Source: Eopsaltria australis (Eukaryota; Chordata; Aves; Passeriformes; Petroicidae). From it: a stretch of 64,000 nt of DNA. The translations under genes were made by a program, and so were the position numbers. The notes under the pieces were generated by a model. It was not told where the DNA came from. It made no database searches and saw nothing but the letters and a program-made list of their open reading frames with translations. Below, piece after piece: positions 32,548 to 44,500 of the stretch. The stretch covers positions 265,990 to 329,989 of the forward strand of contig JAVTVJ010000657.1 of the NCBI GenBank assembly GCA_034509425.1. The letters are read 5' to 3'. Positions within the stretch are counted from its first letter, which is position 1, and every line of letters starts with the position of its first letter.

Positions 32548-33487
32548 CTAGTTCTGGTCATAACAGTCATTGCTCACTTCTTGTAAATATGAACTGGAGG
32601 TCCCTTCAAGAGCATTGGAAGTAACATCAGCCTTCCTGTTCTGTCTGAAGACTTACCCACTGGAAACCGGAGCGGCATTTATCCTTGAAGAATTCCCTGC
32701 AGTAGTTGTGCTTCCTTTCAACTCATACACTGATGCTGCTAGGAGAGAGGTGGGTTTTCTATCCCACTGCCATCTGTCCTCTCCATAGTAATGCAGGTAA
32801 AGCCACAGGTTACCTCATGGTATGTACTTTATCTCTCATTCAGGGAGGCTCTTCGTCCCAATAGCAGAGATTCTGGTCCATATTGGTAGTCCATGGGACA
32901 TTGCCTCTCTTGTTTGCTCAAGTCCTTTAAATAGTCTGCAGTCTTGGACAGTCTTTCCTAGTTGAGGTACAGGTCAGTAGAGAGGAAAAAAGATGGTCTT
33001 CATGTTGTTGGAGCTGAGTAGCCTAAAGCTACCCAGCTGTTCTCCTTTCATTGATAATGAATTGGTGCACAACAATGACACGCTTCATATAAACTTGACC
33101 ACACGGATTGCATATGGTACCCTGGACCTCATTTGGATCTACAGGGGACTGTTCTGTATTTGAATCCCTATAGACTACCTGCAGCGCAGCTAATTCTCTC
33201 AGGTACCAGATAGCTTTCTCCATAGCATTTCACCTGCTTGGGTGCACTACAAGATCATCCTTGAGAAAATACCTTCCCTTCACACTTGGTAGAAGTTGTC
33301 TCCAAAGGCTGAGTGTTTCTGTCCTCTTCCCAATCCCCTTGTCAATGTTCACATTCTGAGACAGGGATCCCAGTTGCTTGGCTTTACTATCATCTATTTT
33401 CATATTGTGAGTCACAATTTCCCAGTATCAGAGCAGCCAGGTCACTAGTGGTTCATTCAGGTGGCAGCTGAAATCTTTTCACATATC
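32548..33487 (-). pseudogene. gag: Old ERVL capsid region remnant
   Basis: Fragments colinear with the ERVL-D capsid: AKQLGSLSQNVNIDKGIGK, TETLSLWRQLLPSVKGRY (33230-33415), AIWYLRELAALQVVYRD and DPNEVQGT (33029-33223), and RKPTSLLAASVYELK near 32740. An amber codon at 32548-32550 aligns exactly with TAG 12887 of ERVL-D, followed by the same GGGCCC. Additional stops and frameshifts disable it. Confidence 0.88.
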
Positions 33488-34188
33488 TCACAATTCACCC
33501 ACGAACAGAGTTTGGGTAATTATCTCTGACCCCATCTGCTCCTTTTCTAAGTGCCATGCTTCCTCTGAATCCCTCACTAAGCAAAGTTTATCTTGGATTT
33601 CTTCTTCTGTAAAGGGGTAACTCCTACTGGCACAGGTTGTTCCTCTGGTTCGTCCTGCAGTCTGACTGGCCACAGTGCCTGTTAGTCTGCTTCCCTCCTC
33701 TTTCCCCTGAGGGTGCTGTCCAATATTGAACTGTGTCTGGTAAGGAGTAGCCAGGGCCCAGCACACTGCAGTAAGTCGGTCCTCTCTGGAACTACCACAG
33801 CATTCACCTTGCAAATATTCTCTTGCTTTATCAGAGTCCTGCAGTTCAGGAGCGAATTCCTAAACCATTGGTGCAGAGACTTTCTCTCCATACTGGCTCA
33901 TTTTCTCCCACATTTCAGACCATTCATGACTATACACTCTTGGAACAGATCTCTGAATGACCTTCCTAGAAATAACTTTCTTGACTCTAAACATGGTGTA
34001 GACTGAGGAGACCTGGCAGACATAGCAACAAGAACATGCTTTTCTTAACATCCAAAAGAACTGAAAATTCTCAAAAGCTTTTGTAACAGGCCTGAAGGAG
34101 GAAAAGGGGGTGAAAAACTGGGGAAAATCATCCTCCTGTGTTTCCCCTACAGGCTGGGTATGATTATTAATGAATTTTCAGAGGTAGC
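33488..34188 (-). pseudogene. gag: Old ERVL Gag linker and second membrane segment
   Basis: Corresponds to ERVL-D 11440-11960. The piece VSSVYTMFRVKKV (33860-34051) matches CTVYTMLRVRTML at the end of the ERVL-D membrane helix, and NNHTQPVGE near 34160 matches NNHTQPLGE. The Lys/Glu/Thr-rich linker follows. The hydrophobic segment before VYTMF is rich in Cys but partly frameshifted. It is cut on its 5' side by the LTR-B fragment. Confidence 0.8.
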
Positions 34189-34410
34189 TCTACACAGCAG
34201 CAGCAGGTCCAAAGAGGAAGAGCTTCAGAGAGTCTCTGCTTATATATGGTGTTTTCCTTGAAGGCGGATCAACTTTTTAATTGGTTTACTTACATATCAA
34301 TCCTTAAAACTACTTGATTATTGGGTCTCTCTCCCAGGAAGGAAGTTGTATTCCTTCCTGCAGCACAGATCACTTCCTAGATTTTGACCCCTCTGGCCTA
34401 ACCTAGGACA
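34189..34410 (-). mobile_element. LTR-B fragment inside old ERVL gag
   Basis: 222 bp matching the 5' end of LTR-B (compare 60248-60469): AGAGTCTCTGCTTATATATG, AAGGCGGATCAACTTTTTAA, GATCACTTCCTAGATTTTGA and TGTCCTAGG at its outer end. Gag sequence continues on both sides. The 3' part of the LTR is missing and no target duplication is visible, so it is a truncated or partly deleted insertion. Confidence 0.88.
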
Positions 34411-34700
34411 CACCTGAGCCCAGGACAGGAGACCAACACTGAATACACATTCAAAATGACCCTCACTGCCCCTGATATTATTACACCATAAACAGTTACC
34501 ACACAGTACATCAACAAAGCAACCCTCATCCCTCTTCCTGCTCTGAAAAAGGACACTGGGAGGAGCACCATGAGAGAATATATACAGGGTTAGGTACCAT
34601 ACCATATTGGTTTGGCACAGTCTGGTTTGTGGTAGTGGGGAGGCCACAAAGATGGCTCCTGTGAGAAGCTGCTGGAAGTTTCCTACCATGTCCATCACAG
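34411..34700 (-). pseudogene. gag: Old ERVL Gag hydrophobic N-terminus
   Basis: The minus strand reads MVWYLTLYIFSHGAPPSVLF and then CNNIRGSEGHFECVFSVGLL. These align with LYLALYIF, and with CMITSEAMNTIWNIYSILFA of ERVL-D, in the same order and spacing. It shows that the hydrophobic Gag start was present in an ancestor of both copies. The segment is separated from the rest of gag by the LTR-B fragment. Confidence 0.72.
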
Positions 34701-34708
34701 CAAATCCC

Positions 34709-35687
34709 TGATGGCTCTAAAAATGGACATGCTGCTGGCCGAAACTGGGCCAATGAAAGAGATTTGTAACACCTCTGAGATGATATATTTAAGAAGAAAA
34801 TCAAAACATAGTTACAAGTTTTTGCTTGTTGATAGAGAAGAGGAGGAGGTGAGAATATGTGAGGGAAAACAACATGGAAACACCAAGGTCAGCAGAGAAG
34901 GAGGAGGAGGAGGTGCTCCAGGTGCCAAAGCCAAGATTCCTCTGCAGGCTGTGGTGATGACCATGGTGTGCCCCTGCAGCCCATGGTCCATGGGGTCCAC
35001 CTGCAGCCCGTGGGGGAGGTGCCCACACCAGAACAGGTAGATGCCTGGAGGAGGCTGTGATCCAGTGAAAGACACGGTAGAGAGAGGGGATCCCTGCTTC
35101 CAGACTGGAGCAGCCTGTCCTTGGAGGACTGCACCCCGTGGAAAGAGAGACTCAGGTCGTAGCAGTTTTGGGAGGACTCTCTGCCCATGGGAGGGACTCA
35201 TGTTTGCAGCAGGTGTGGTATGGCTGCTGCTCGTGAGAGTAGAACCATGCCAGAGAACTTCACGGAGAACGGTCTCCCATGGGAGGGACCCCATGGCCTC
35301 ACAGGGGAAGAACTCCTCTCCTGGAGCAGCAGAAGAAAATCTCAGTGATGAACTGACCAAAACCCCCACTCCCTGTCTCCCTTCGCCATCAGTGGGAAGG
35401 TGGGAGGGGCTGGGGGGGGGGGGGGGGGGGGGAGGAGAAGGTTTTTTAAGGGCTTATTTTACTTTTCATTATTCTCCTCTGATTCTGTTAGTAATAAATT
35501 TAGTCTGCAACTCTAAGTTGGGCCTGCTTTGCACTTGAAATACTTCTCCCAGTCCTTATCTCACTCATGAAGACATAATTAATTTTTTCCCTCCTCTGCC
35601 CACTTGTGGAGGGGGGGGGGGAGCGTGGGGGGGTGAGAAAGCAACTCTCATGGGTGCCTGGCATTGGGCCAGTGTCAAACCATGACA
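34709..35687 (+). mobile_element. LTR-F, avian ERVL-type LTR in the old ERVL leader
   Basis: About 980 bp from TGATGGCTCTAAAAATGG to GTCAAACCATGACA. The plus strand shows a TATA-like ATATATTTAAGAAG at about 34785, an AATAAA signal at about 35491 (TTAGTAATAAATTTAG), and an ending (GGGTGCCTGGCATTGGGCCA) similar to the LTR at 46293-46864. It contains a run of 21 G (35412-35432). Flanks do not show a clear target duplication, so both limits are approximate. Open frames in both directions are shadows of this non-coding repeat. Confidence 0.65.
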
Positions 35688-35817
35688 CACACCCACATAA
35701 TAGACCAAGGAACATTATGACCAGGGGGCTCCACACCCAATACACAAATGCTTAGATCAAAATTGTTTCCAACTTCCCCTGGGTAGATCTGTTCTTACCT
35801 GAACCCTATTGGGTGTC
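35688..35817 (-). other. Old ERVL leader between 5' LTR and gag
   Basis: By position this is the untranslated leader of the old ERVL, split from gag by LTR-F. I could not recognise a primer-binding site next to the LTR; the minus strand reads CCCAATAGGGTTCAGG there. Confidence 0.4.
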
Positions 35818-36018
35818 ACAGTTTAAACCCAGATGGATGTTAAGCCCCACACAGCAGCTCCCCTTCCCCCACCCCTTCCAGTGAGAGAGACAGAGAGAGA
35901 CAAAAGGCAGTGATTACAGGTTGAGATAACAAGCAAAAAAATGGTGATGGAACCTACATGCACCACCTTTTCCTTCCAACCAAAGCCACACCCCTTTCTT
36001 CTTGGAGGGGAGACTCCC
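35818..36018 (-). repeat. Old ERVL 5' LTR remnant
   Basis: About 200 bp matching both parts of the LTR at 24191-24770 (ATGTTAAGCCCCACACAGCA, GGTTGAGATAACAA, CCTTCCAACCAAAGCCACAC, CCCCCAGTGATGATGA), with about 270 bp missing in the middle and the outer part replaced by CR1 sequence. Confidence 0.8.
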
Positions 36019-36021
36019 TTA

Positions 36022-36187
36022 ATGCCCCCCCAGTGATGATGAGCACCAAGCCTGTCAGAATTCAAGGAGCGTTTAGACAATGCCCTCACTCAAATGGTTT
36101 CATTTTAGGTAGTCCTGCAACAAGCAAGGTACTGGACTCAAAGATCATTCCCACCTGAAATATTCTTTAAATCTATGATTCTGTGAT
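36022..36187 (+). repeat. CR1 LINE 3' tail fragment
   Basis: CR1-type sequence: CAAGCCTGTCAGAATTCAAG, GAGCGTTTAGACAATGCCCT, GGTAGTCCTGCAACAAGC, ACTGGACTCAAAGATCATTC and the tail CTATGATTCTGTGATT. It abuts and probably replaced the end of the old ERVL LTR. Confidence 0.88.
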
Positions 36188-36467
36188 TTGCAACAGAATC
36201 TATTGTAGGCAAATTTTTATGGTGGAGAGAAGGTCTGATTTGCACATTATTTCTTTCTTTATTTTTTCTTTTCTGGCACACGGTTGTTTGCATTGCTTTG
36301 CTTGAGGGAATGACACAGTTCTCTTCATGTCAGTTACACACCCACCCTCCCCCCATCCCCATGATCCAGAAAAATGACTTCATCTGAAAAACAAGTATTT
36401 ATATGTAAAATTGCATGTCACTAGAAAACTTACCAGACAAAAAAGATCTCAGGCATATGGTATGATT

Positions 36468-36552
36468 CTTGGAGTATCCTGCACAGGGCCAGGAGTTGAA
36501 CTGGATGATCCTTATGTATTCCTTCCAACAGAAGATATTTTATGATTCTATT
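36468..36552 (+). repeat. CR1 LINE 3' tail fragment
   Basis: GCCAGGAGTTGAACTGGATG, ATCCTTATGTATTCCTTCCA and ATTTTATGATTCTATTGTC are the end of a CR1 element, diverged and short. Confidence 0.8.
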
Positions 36553-39500
36553 GTCATGCCTAAAATAAAACTGAAAGGCATGTTGCTGGGAGAAATTCCT
36601 TCTGAGATGAAAGTTGTTGGCAGTTGCTTTGAGAAATTAAAATGAGGTAATACAGTTTTAAAAATTTATATATCTAAACTTTGCTGCAACAAGTTACTTG
36701 AGCCTCAAGATGGGATAAGGAAAAAAACTAGAAAAGACAGAAAAACATGGGAAATCTAAATTTTTAATTTTGTAAAACTTCCACTTCTGGGAGTTAATAC
36801 TCTTTTTCTGCCTGATAAAATATGTCCAGTTCTGTACCATAGTACAATAGTGTCATCCGGTGGTTAAATTTACTAGTGGTGGTCAATCAAATCCATGTAG
36901 AAAAAGGCTATTAAACACTGCAAAATATCTGATCTAAACAGCTGAGTGAATTGTTTCAATTCATGAGCAATTTAATGCTAATAACCAAACTGTAATGTCA
37001 TTAATTATAGTAAATGGTGCTAGTATCACGGCAGAGGGTCAGGAAACCACTAACTCAGTACTCTGTTATGAAAAGTAGACAGTTGGCCCTACATGATTCT
37101 TCCAGTGGTTGATTCTACTGTTTTGCTTTAAACTAATCTTTCTGTTGAACTAAATAAGGTATTTCAGGGCTAAGAAAATACAGAGGGTAAGAAAACATAG
37201 ATACACAGAGCATGGATACATAGAGCAATTTTTAGTGTAAATATGGCAGATTTTGGCTTCCAATAGCTAAACAAACCAAGGATAAAGGAAAAGTAGAAAT
37301 TAAACATTTTCAGAGTTTTAGTTGGTACTAAATCATACTATACATACATGCTGCTATTTTAGTTACAGAAAACAAAGAAAGATATCTTCATTTTGGAACA
37401 TATTTAGATGTGATAACCCTTAATCCTTGAACCTTCCATAACATTATGTTGATCCCTAAATTTCAGTATTCTACACAGATGAGTTTTATCAATGCAGCAG
37501 AAGTATAATGTGTTTACTATAGCTTTTGACTGCTTCATTTTTATAAAATCCATTTCTTAGATGTCTAAAAAAGTGGAATCATTAATTATATTTTATAATC
37601 TCTGGGAGAACAGATACATTCACAGCCATTTCCATGACAAGGAAAGGATTGGTTTCACTTCTTTAGCCATTAGTCCATTAGTATGCTTTCTCTTCTGCTT
37701 CTTATCCTTCCTTTGAGCATAATATGAAGTACTTGATGATTATACTGTTTATGACTCCACTCTCTTCACTTTTCTGAAGAAAAGTCATGTGCATCCAAAG
37801 AGTTCTCTAATAACAGAAAATTCTGAAATACTGATGGCATAAAATTATCTGCTACTTAGAAACAAGAACTAAGAAGGCTGTGAATAATTAATTCAAATCA
37901 TTTCTTCTTTGTTATGGCATTTCTCCTAATGTTAGAAAAATAGCACTTGATTGTGCCATACAGGAACTTCAGTCTTCTGAACATCAGTGAGAAACACAAG
38001 GTGGGCTACAGTTTGAGCTGATTGACTATCAACATGGGCCTCTCATTATGAAAACCACATTCGATCTTTAAAATCCATTCCTTTACTAAACAACTGCAGT
38101 TTTCTTTTGAAGGAAGCCATTTTTAGGCAGTGACTCTGTGAACTCAGAGTGCACTCTGATGTCTGACTAATTCCAAGTTGCTGCAGATAGGTGAGAAAAT
38201 ACAACAGTAGGAAAACTGATGTGTTGGGGTTTCCATGCTCAAAAAAGCAGATCAGATGCTGTGGACACACAGGTTCCTCTCACCTCTTGAATTTCTCAAT
38301 CCAAAATAGACTCAGTAATCTTTATGTTTCCTCAGATTCATTCAATTCTCTAAAACAAGGAAACTTTACACCTGCTGCAGGACGGCTATTTTGAGTTCTT
38401 TATGTTCAAAGTTCTTTAAGGCTATATTTTCCCATTTCAGTGCTGTTCCTCTGTCCTGCAACACAGCTTCAGAATAGCCTAGGAGACATTTGTTACCCTT
38501 CTCCTTGAATCATCAGCTACATAAGAACTTAAATACCTGGAGGGAAGTATGAACTGTCAAGAAGATAAACACTTACATGTTACTTAGACGTAAGCTGTAG
38601 CCAACAAGGAAATTTCAATTGCATGTTACTCATTTTCTTGTGATCTCTACAATGTAAGCAATCAAATGGGTACAAGTTTTCTTCATGGAAATTACTCCTC
38701 TATGGGCTGTGATTTTTTACAGACAGAAGGTTGACCAAACAGCTTTATTCTGTTAGAGTTCCTTAATTTATCACAGTATATATACATGGTAAAGCTTTAT
38801 TAATGAAAAGAACAACAAGAATTTCCTACAGACTTATCATTTTGGTTCTTTTTCGTCATCTGGGAGACAAGAGTGTGAGTTCTGCCTCTGGCTTCCCATT
38901 ACTGTCCCCTGTTTTTTCATACATTTTTTGATTTGATCTTACTTACACTGGAATGCAGAAGAAAGGGAGAAAACAACCATTCAGCTTCTTATTTTCAGCC
39001 ACTGAAATCAGACAGGCCTTTGAGACACAAAGGTCAGTAAACCAAACAGCTGCCTTTTCAGAACAGAAATTTAAGCATCATTTTGAAGGCGAATTATGAA
39101 ATATATTTATACCACTTTTTTAAAAAAAAACTTTTCAAAAAGACAAGCCTAAAGAGAGAAACGAAATACAATTAAAAGATATTTTGAAAATAAAAGGAAG
39201 TGTAAGACTTTTTTTACTTTGTTTAGTTATTTAGTTACCCTGACTGGGAACATTTTGAGCTTAGAGGGACTTATCTGTCCAAAAGAAGAGCAGAAAACAA
39301 AGAAAAAAAATCTCTGCTTGTTTTGGCTTAGCAGAAGTCAGGACTTCAATATACATAACCTAGCTAATTGACTTCTTTTTTTCCTATTGTATGGTAGCAT
39401 AAGTTCATCTAGTGTTCATAGAGAAAATTACAGTTAAGAAGAATAAAACCGAAGCCAAACGATGGAACATAGCAATATTGTTAGTCTATACAATTTCCTT

Positions 39501-39961
39501 TTAACTGTTGTCAGGAACATACTTTATACAAAGTAATGTCCCATACTTTATACAAAGTTCAGACTGCTCATCGTATGCATGATTCACAATATTACCCACC
39601 CTACAAAATATACTGAGAGAGTGCCTTAATCCATAGATCATATGCACCTAGTCCAAACTGTGGAAACTTGATAAAGTTTCTTTGATTTTTTAGTTGTTTT
39701 AAAATCAGTTTATGTATAAACATAAAGATCATTTAATGTATAAAAATGTTCAAATACATAGGAAAATTTCATTTGGTTTTAATTCTCCCCTTCAACACAA
39801 CTATGTCTCACAATTCAAGTGGCTTGAGCTGTCGGTTGGTCAATGATTTCAGGGTACATTATGTCACTTACATAAAGAAAGTTGTTTGCTATCTAATTGT
39901 TTCAAGAGAGCTGAGCCAGTTTAATGATAGGATGCCAATCTGCTTATGATTATGCTAACAT
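36553..39961. other. Unique AT-rich DNA, no gene seen
   Basis: About 3.4 kb with no recognisable gene. A 17-bp direct repeat (CATACTTTATACAAAGT at 39518-39534 and 39542-39558) is the only local structure noticed. Confidence 0.55.
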
Positions 39962-39966
39962 CTAGC

Positions 39967-41565
39967 TGTCCTGGGTTAGTCAGGAGGGGTCAAAATCTAG
40001 GAAGTGACCTGTGCTGCAGGAAGGGATATAATTTCTTTCCTGGGAGAGAGAGCCAGTAGCTAGGTAGTTTTAAGGATTGATGTGTAGGTGCACCAATTAA
40101 AAAGTTGATCCGCCTTCGAGAAAAGAACTATATATAAGCAGAGACCCTCTGAGCCTTTTCCTCTTTTGGCCTGCTGCTGTGGAGAGAGGAGCATCTCCTG
40201 CTTCTGTCCCTGGTAAGGCCCCCCACTCCACCTCCTTCCAAAGGAGGGAAGAGGGGGGAAGGGAGGTTTAGGGTGGCCGTGCCGCTGCAGCTGGGAATGG
40301 GGGAGGAATCGGCTGGAATTTTCAGCAGATACAGCTCACCTGGTATATCAGCTGCACGAGACAGGGTCAGATCCCTGCTCTGGGCCAGGCAAGAACCTGG
40401 CCGGACTCCATCCAGCTTGGGCCAGGCCGTGCCCTGTCACCCCGGGCCCAGATGGCCCCAGCAGGCTGAGCCAGCTTTGCAGAGCCAGGCACAGAGACTC
40501 TGAGAGCTTCTGCCATCCAGCTGGGACCTGTTCAAACAGCCCGGCAGGGAGCACGGGATCGTCACACTGCCGGAGAGAGAGAGAGAGATTAACTCTATCA
40601 ATGCCTGGACTAAACTTACAAACTCCCATCCTTCCTTGCAGAGAGAGAGAAACGAGTGAAGACATTTACATAAATGCAGCACAGAGACTTTGCAGTCAGT
40701 GAGGAAAGCAGAACTGATACCTAGAGAGAGGAGCATGAGAAGTGCTTCAAGAGTGAAGCTGAAAACACTTTTAGAGAACCATAGTTGGAGACTGAGCTAA
40801 TAAATTCCCAGTTATATAAAGACATAGTCCAAAAGGGGGATATGAAGTTCTAATTGCAGCCAGTGAACTGAAATACCTGGGTAAAGACAAGTAAGTGTTG
40901 AAATAAGTACAGCCTGATGAGAAACTTGAACCAAAAAAGAGGAGAGGCTGTGACCCAGAGCCCTGGTCCTGGGGGGAATGCCGAATAACCTGTGTTGTCA
41001 GGAGAACCTGTGTTGCTCAACACAGAAGAAGAGATTTTTTGTTGCTGCAATTAAACTGTGCATCCTTAAAACAGATACCCTGTGAATGGTTCATAACCCA
41101 CCATAGTGGCTGTAAAAAGGCTACTGGTGTGGGACTGATCCACCATTAAGCTGGTCTTTCTTCCAGGCAGCGGCTGGTGGTGAAGCAAAAGACCCATAAA
41201 AACTGTATTTTTCTTACAGAAAATCCATAGTGTAAACAAAAGAAACTTCTCCCCCTAAAGGAACTGAAACAAGAGCTATTTCTAAGATAGTAAACTGACT
41301 GAAAGTCAAAGTGTTGTCTTTTGTGTGTTGTCAAAAAGAAAAAAATAGAAAAGTGGAGAAAGGAGGGGTGATCTAAAGTTTGTCCTGATTTTCCTTGGTT
41401 TTTTCCTCCCTCTCTGTCTTAAGTATATTAATAAAGTTTCTTTATACTTTATAACGTTTGCTTTGCCTACTCCTAATTCTCATCTCACAGCAAACATCAG
41501 CTAAATTTGAGTAAGTGTGCTAGCATTTAACCAGAACCTTGAATAGGTGATCTCAAACCACTACA
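39967..41565 (+). mobile_element. Solo LTR-B, complete, 1.6 kb
   Basis: 1599 bp from TGTCCTGGGTTAG to AAACCACTACA, flanked by a perfect 5-bp duplication CTAGC (39962-39966 and 41566-41570). It has a CCAAT motif (about 40092), a TATA box (CTATATATAAGC, about 40129) and an AATAAA signal (TTAATAAAGTTTC, about 41430), so the order U3-R-U5 is plus. Other copies: 58822-60469 (minus), 62964 onward (plus) and a fragment at 34189-34410. The GC-rich middle (40200-40560) has overlapping open frames on both strands that are not conserved between copies, so I do not call a gene. The 5-bp duplication and the long LTR do not by themselves name the parent retrovirus. Confidence 0.93.
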
Positions 41566-41570
41566 CTAGC

Positions 41571-44500
41571 TCAAGACAGTGAAGAAACCAAGGAATACCT
41601 TTTCATCAACTGTGTTGGACTGCTTCTGAGATGGTACAAAGTGTACTCAGTACTGTTTATAAAAGCAAAATCTGAACTGTAGCAAACAGAATAAGATTCT
41701 TATACCTTCCTACAAGTTGCTGACCATTAGAGGCCCTGAAGATGCTTAGTTCATTTTCAAAGCAGACCCAGAAGATTATTTTCTTAATTGAGCAGGTCAA
41801 GATATAAAGAAAGAATGATGACTTACTGATGTCCTGACATGAATCAGAGGCCTCAGAATGTGTAAAGTAAGTATAATATGGAAATAGGAAGTCATGATTA
41901 ATAGGGACTTCTAAGAAGTTACATTTTCAGGTATCCCCAGTTCTAGTATCATTTCTTCCTTGCAAATATGAAATTATACCAGAGTTCCCAGTATACCCAG
42001 AAACAACTTTTCAGGATGGTATTATTACAATTGTATGCTTCTATTCCACCAGTACACTTTGAAAAAAAACATATTTTCTACCCTTATTTAACTTTTAGAA
42101 CTAGCAAGGACTGTCTATCCCTTCAGCAGCATCCACCGAAAGGAATGTATTTTTAAGTAAGTTGTGTAGTTTCCAATAGCCTGGCATATTTTTTCAGGAG
42201 CAAGCCTATTGCTGATGTAGATGATTAGTTTATATTGTTGCACTGTCCCTAGAAAATGTGGAAGGGACACTGTGTTCAGAGGTGTCCTATTCCCCAAAAT
42301 GAGAAAAAACTGTAACAAAGTCTGTATCTGCCACATTTTTTTCTCTCAAAGTAACTATGCTTCTGTAGAAGAACCACTTACCTACACTCTTTACATCCCT
42401 GCTACCCAAATGCAAATATGACCGCAGACACTGATTTTACACATCAGACATAGTCATACTCCTTTGAGCAAGTGCACTGTAAGCCAGTATTTTCCCATTT
42501 TTCAGTATTTTTCATTGAGGGCTGGTATGCATCTGCAAAAAAAAACTAGATTAATCTTTCAATTCAAAGAGTGATGAATTTACTGCAATTTTCGAAAGGG
42601 ATCTTTCATAGAGTTCCAATGTCATAGTCATCTTTCACCTGCCTTCCCTTTCCATAGCTTTCTGAAACCAAAAACCAGACAGTGACCAGGCTGCTTTCCT
42701 TGGTTCTTAAGACAGTTTACGTAAGATGTCATGAACCACACTTCACTAGCATATTTCTTTAATCTACTAGCTGATACACAGCCCACCAACTCCGTGCGAA
42801 GAGGTAAGGCTTCATTATTCTCCCTCTGTCATGCTCAGTGTCTCCACAGAAAAGCAGCACTGAGATTGGTTAACACATAAAAGAGATTAGGCTGGATGAT
42901 TGCTTTCAGTAAATCACAACAGTTCACTTACTGAGGTTTACTGATGACTCATGTTTGGAAAGACAAGGAAAAAATTTTTTTCTGGCTACTATATGCCAGC
43001 CTCTCCTAGAAATATTACTTTATAATATATGAAATTCAACATCAAAGCAAAATAAACACAAATAATTCCAGTAAAATTCCCCAAACACCAAGATTTCAGA
43101 CATAAACCTGACAAGGAATCCAGGCTGATTATCAGAACTATAGTTCAGTGAAGCTTAATTCAATAGATTGCTCATTAGTAAAGCAACAATAACCATTGAC
43201 ACTACTTGTAAAGCCCTGAACTGCATACCCTTTTTTCTCTTTAGCAAGCAGTAAGTTCCATGCGTTATCAAACCAGCTATTTTGGAGCATCTATTAATTA
43301 GAAGCAGAAATAAGAGCACCATTTGCCTTATTAGAAGCTATGCCTGTAATTTTCAAAAAGCTGGGCCTAGAGTTGGTTCTAAAGATCTTCTCTAGACTGT
43401 TTGGGTTTATTGGGAAAAAAGCCCCAAGCACAGCCAAACTCTAAAATCATTTAGAATGCAGTATGGGTTCTTTGAACACATTTGCTTATTATTTACTCTG
43501 CCGTATTTCTGAAGCAGCAGCAATGTTAATGAAAACATAAAACCTATGCAAATGAAAAGTAGTGGAAATGCAATGAAACCACTCATAATTAAACTTACTT
43601 AATATTTATATAGCATTTCACAGTTGAAGATCATAAAAAATTGTAGTTGAATCAATTTGAGGTTAATGGTACTTTCTCTTACACATCAGAACAAAGGAAA
43701 AAAAAACAAAAACAAAGTCCTCTGTCATATCACAAAAGGCAATGAAGATTATAGCTCCAGACTATAGAGTCTGGAGCTATTTGTCACCCTGCTCAGTGTG
43801 TGCACATATCAGTATGTCATGGCCTAAGTTACAAACAAGCGTGGCATCTTTCGCTGTAAATCAGATATACAATTCAGACTATATAGGCATAGCCAGGAAA
43901 GCCATCCAGCAGCACTAGAATCTGTCCAAGGGTCACAATTTTGCCTTGTAGCTAAGTAGGAAGGCAGTATCATAATATGTATTAGCTCAGCTAACTATTT
44001 TCAAACTTGTTCACATCTACCTGTTTGCTTGACAGTCATTTACTTGCAATACAGTATATATACTCTATAAACACCCACATTTGAAATCCTAATTTCTACA
44101 CATTTCAGCAGCATTTTATGTCAACCTTTTAATGAAGGGGTATCATGTTTGTTTATGTTATATTCTTCTCTGTGTTATCCTCAGACTTCTCCCCTCAAGC
44201 AGGAACATGTTGCATCTACTGTCTACTTGTTGTCTACTACTCAACACGTTATTTTTTCTGAACTCCAGAAATTCATCAGGGTTTCATAAGAAATTTCTCC
44301 TGAATTTTTTAGCATTACTTTCCTTTCTTCTCATTAACACAGAAACTTCTCACTCTGGACCCACCTTTGAAATGTCTCTGTCTTGAACCAATTGCACACG
44401 TGAGTCTAGTTTACTGAGTTACCTAATCTCTCTGGAAATTATTTTTTAAAATTTTATTTTATGCATTTGAAGTGCTGAAGATTGTATTTTGCCTTTCTAA

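Larger units (their letters stand above)
24191..36018 (-). mobile_element. Old ERVL provirus (minus), interrupted by later insertions
   Basis: A decayed relative of ERVL-D in reverse orientation: 3' LTR 24191-24770, purine tract 24771-24785, pol about 25020-26814, the rest of pol, protease and gag about 31519-34188 and 34411-34700, leader 35688-35817, 5' LTR remnant 35818-36018. Three later elements interrupt it: ERV-C (26815-31512), an LTR-B fragment (34189-34410) and LTR-F (34709-35687). About 0.4-0.5 kb of RT (fingers and early palm, matching roughly 13320-13700 of ERVL-D) is deleted near 32105. Many stops and frameshifts are present. Its LTRs are not the same family as those of ERVL-D, although the internal regions are clearly homologous. 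Confidence 0.85.

Noticed and set aside
40273..40665. Open frames in the GC-rich middle of LTR-B
   Set aside because: Not conserved in frame between LTR-B copies and lying inside a non-coding LTR.
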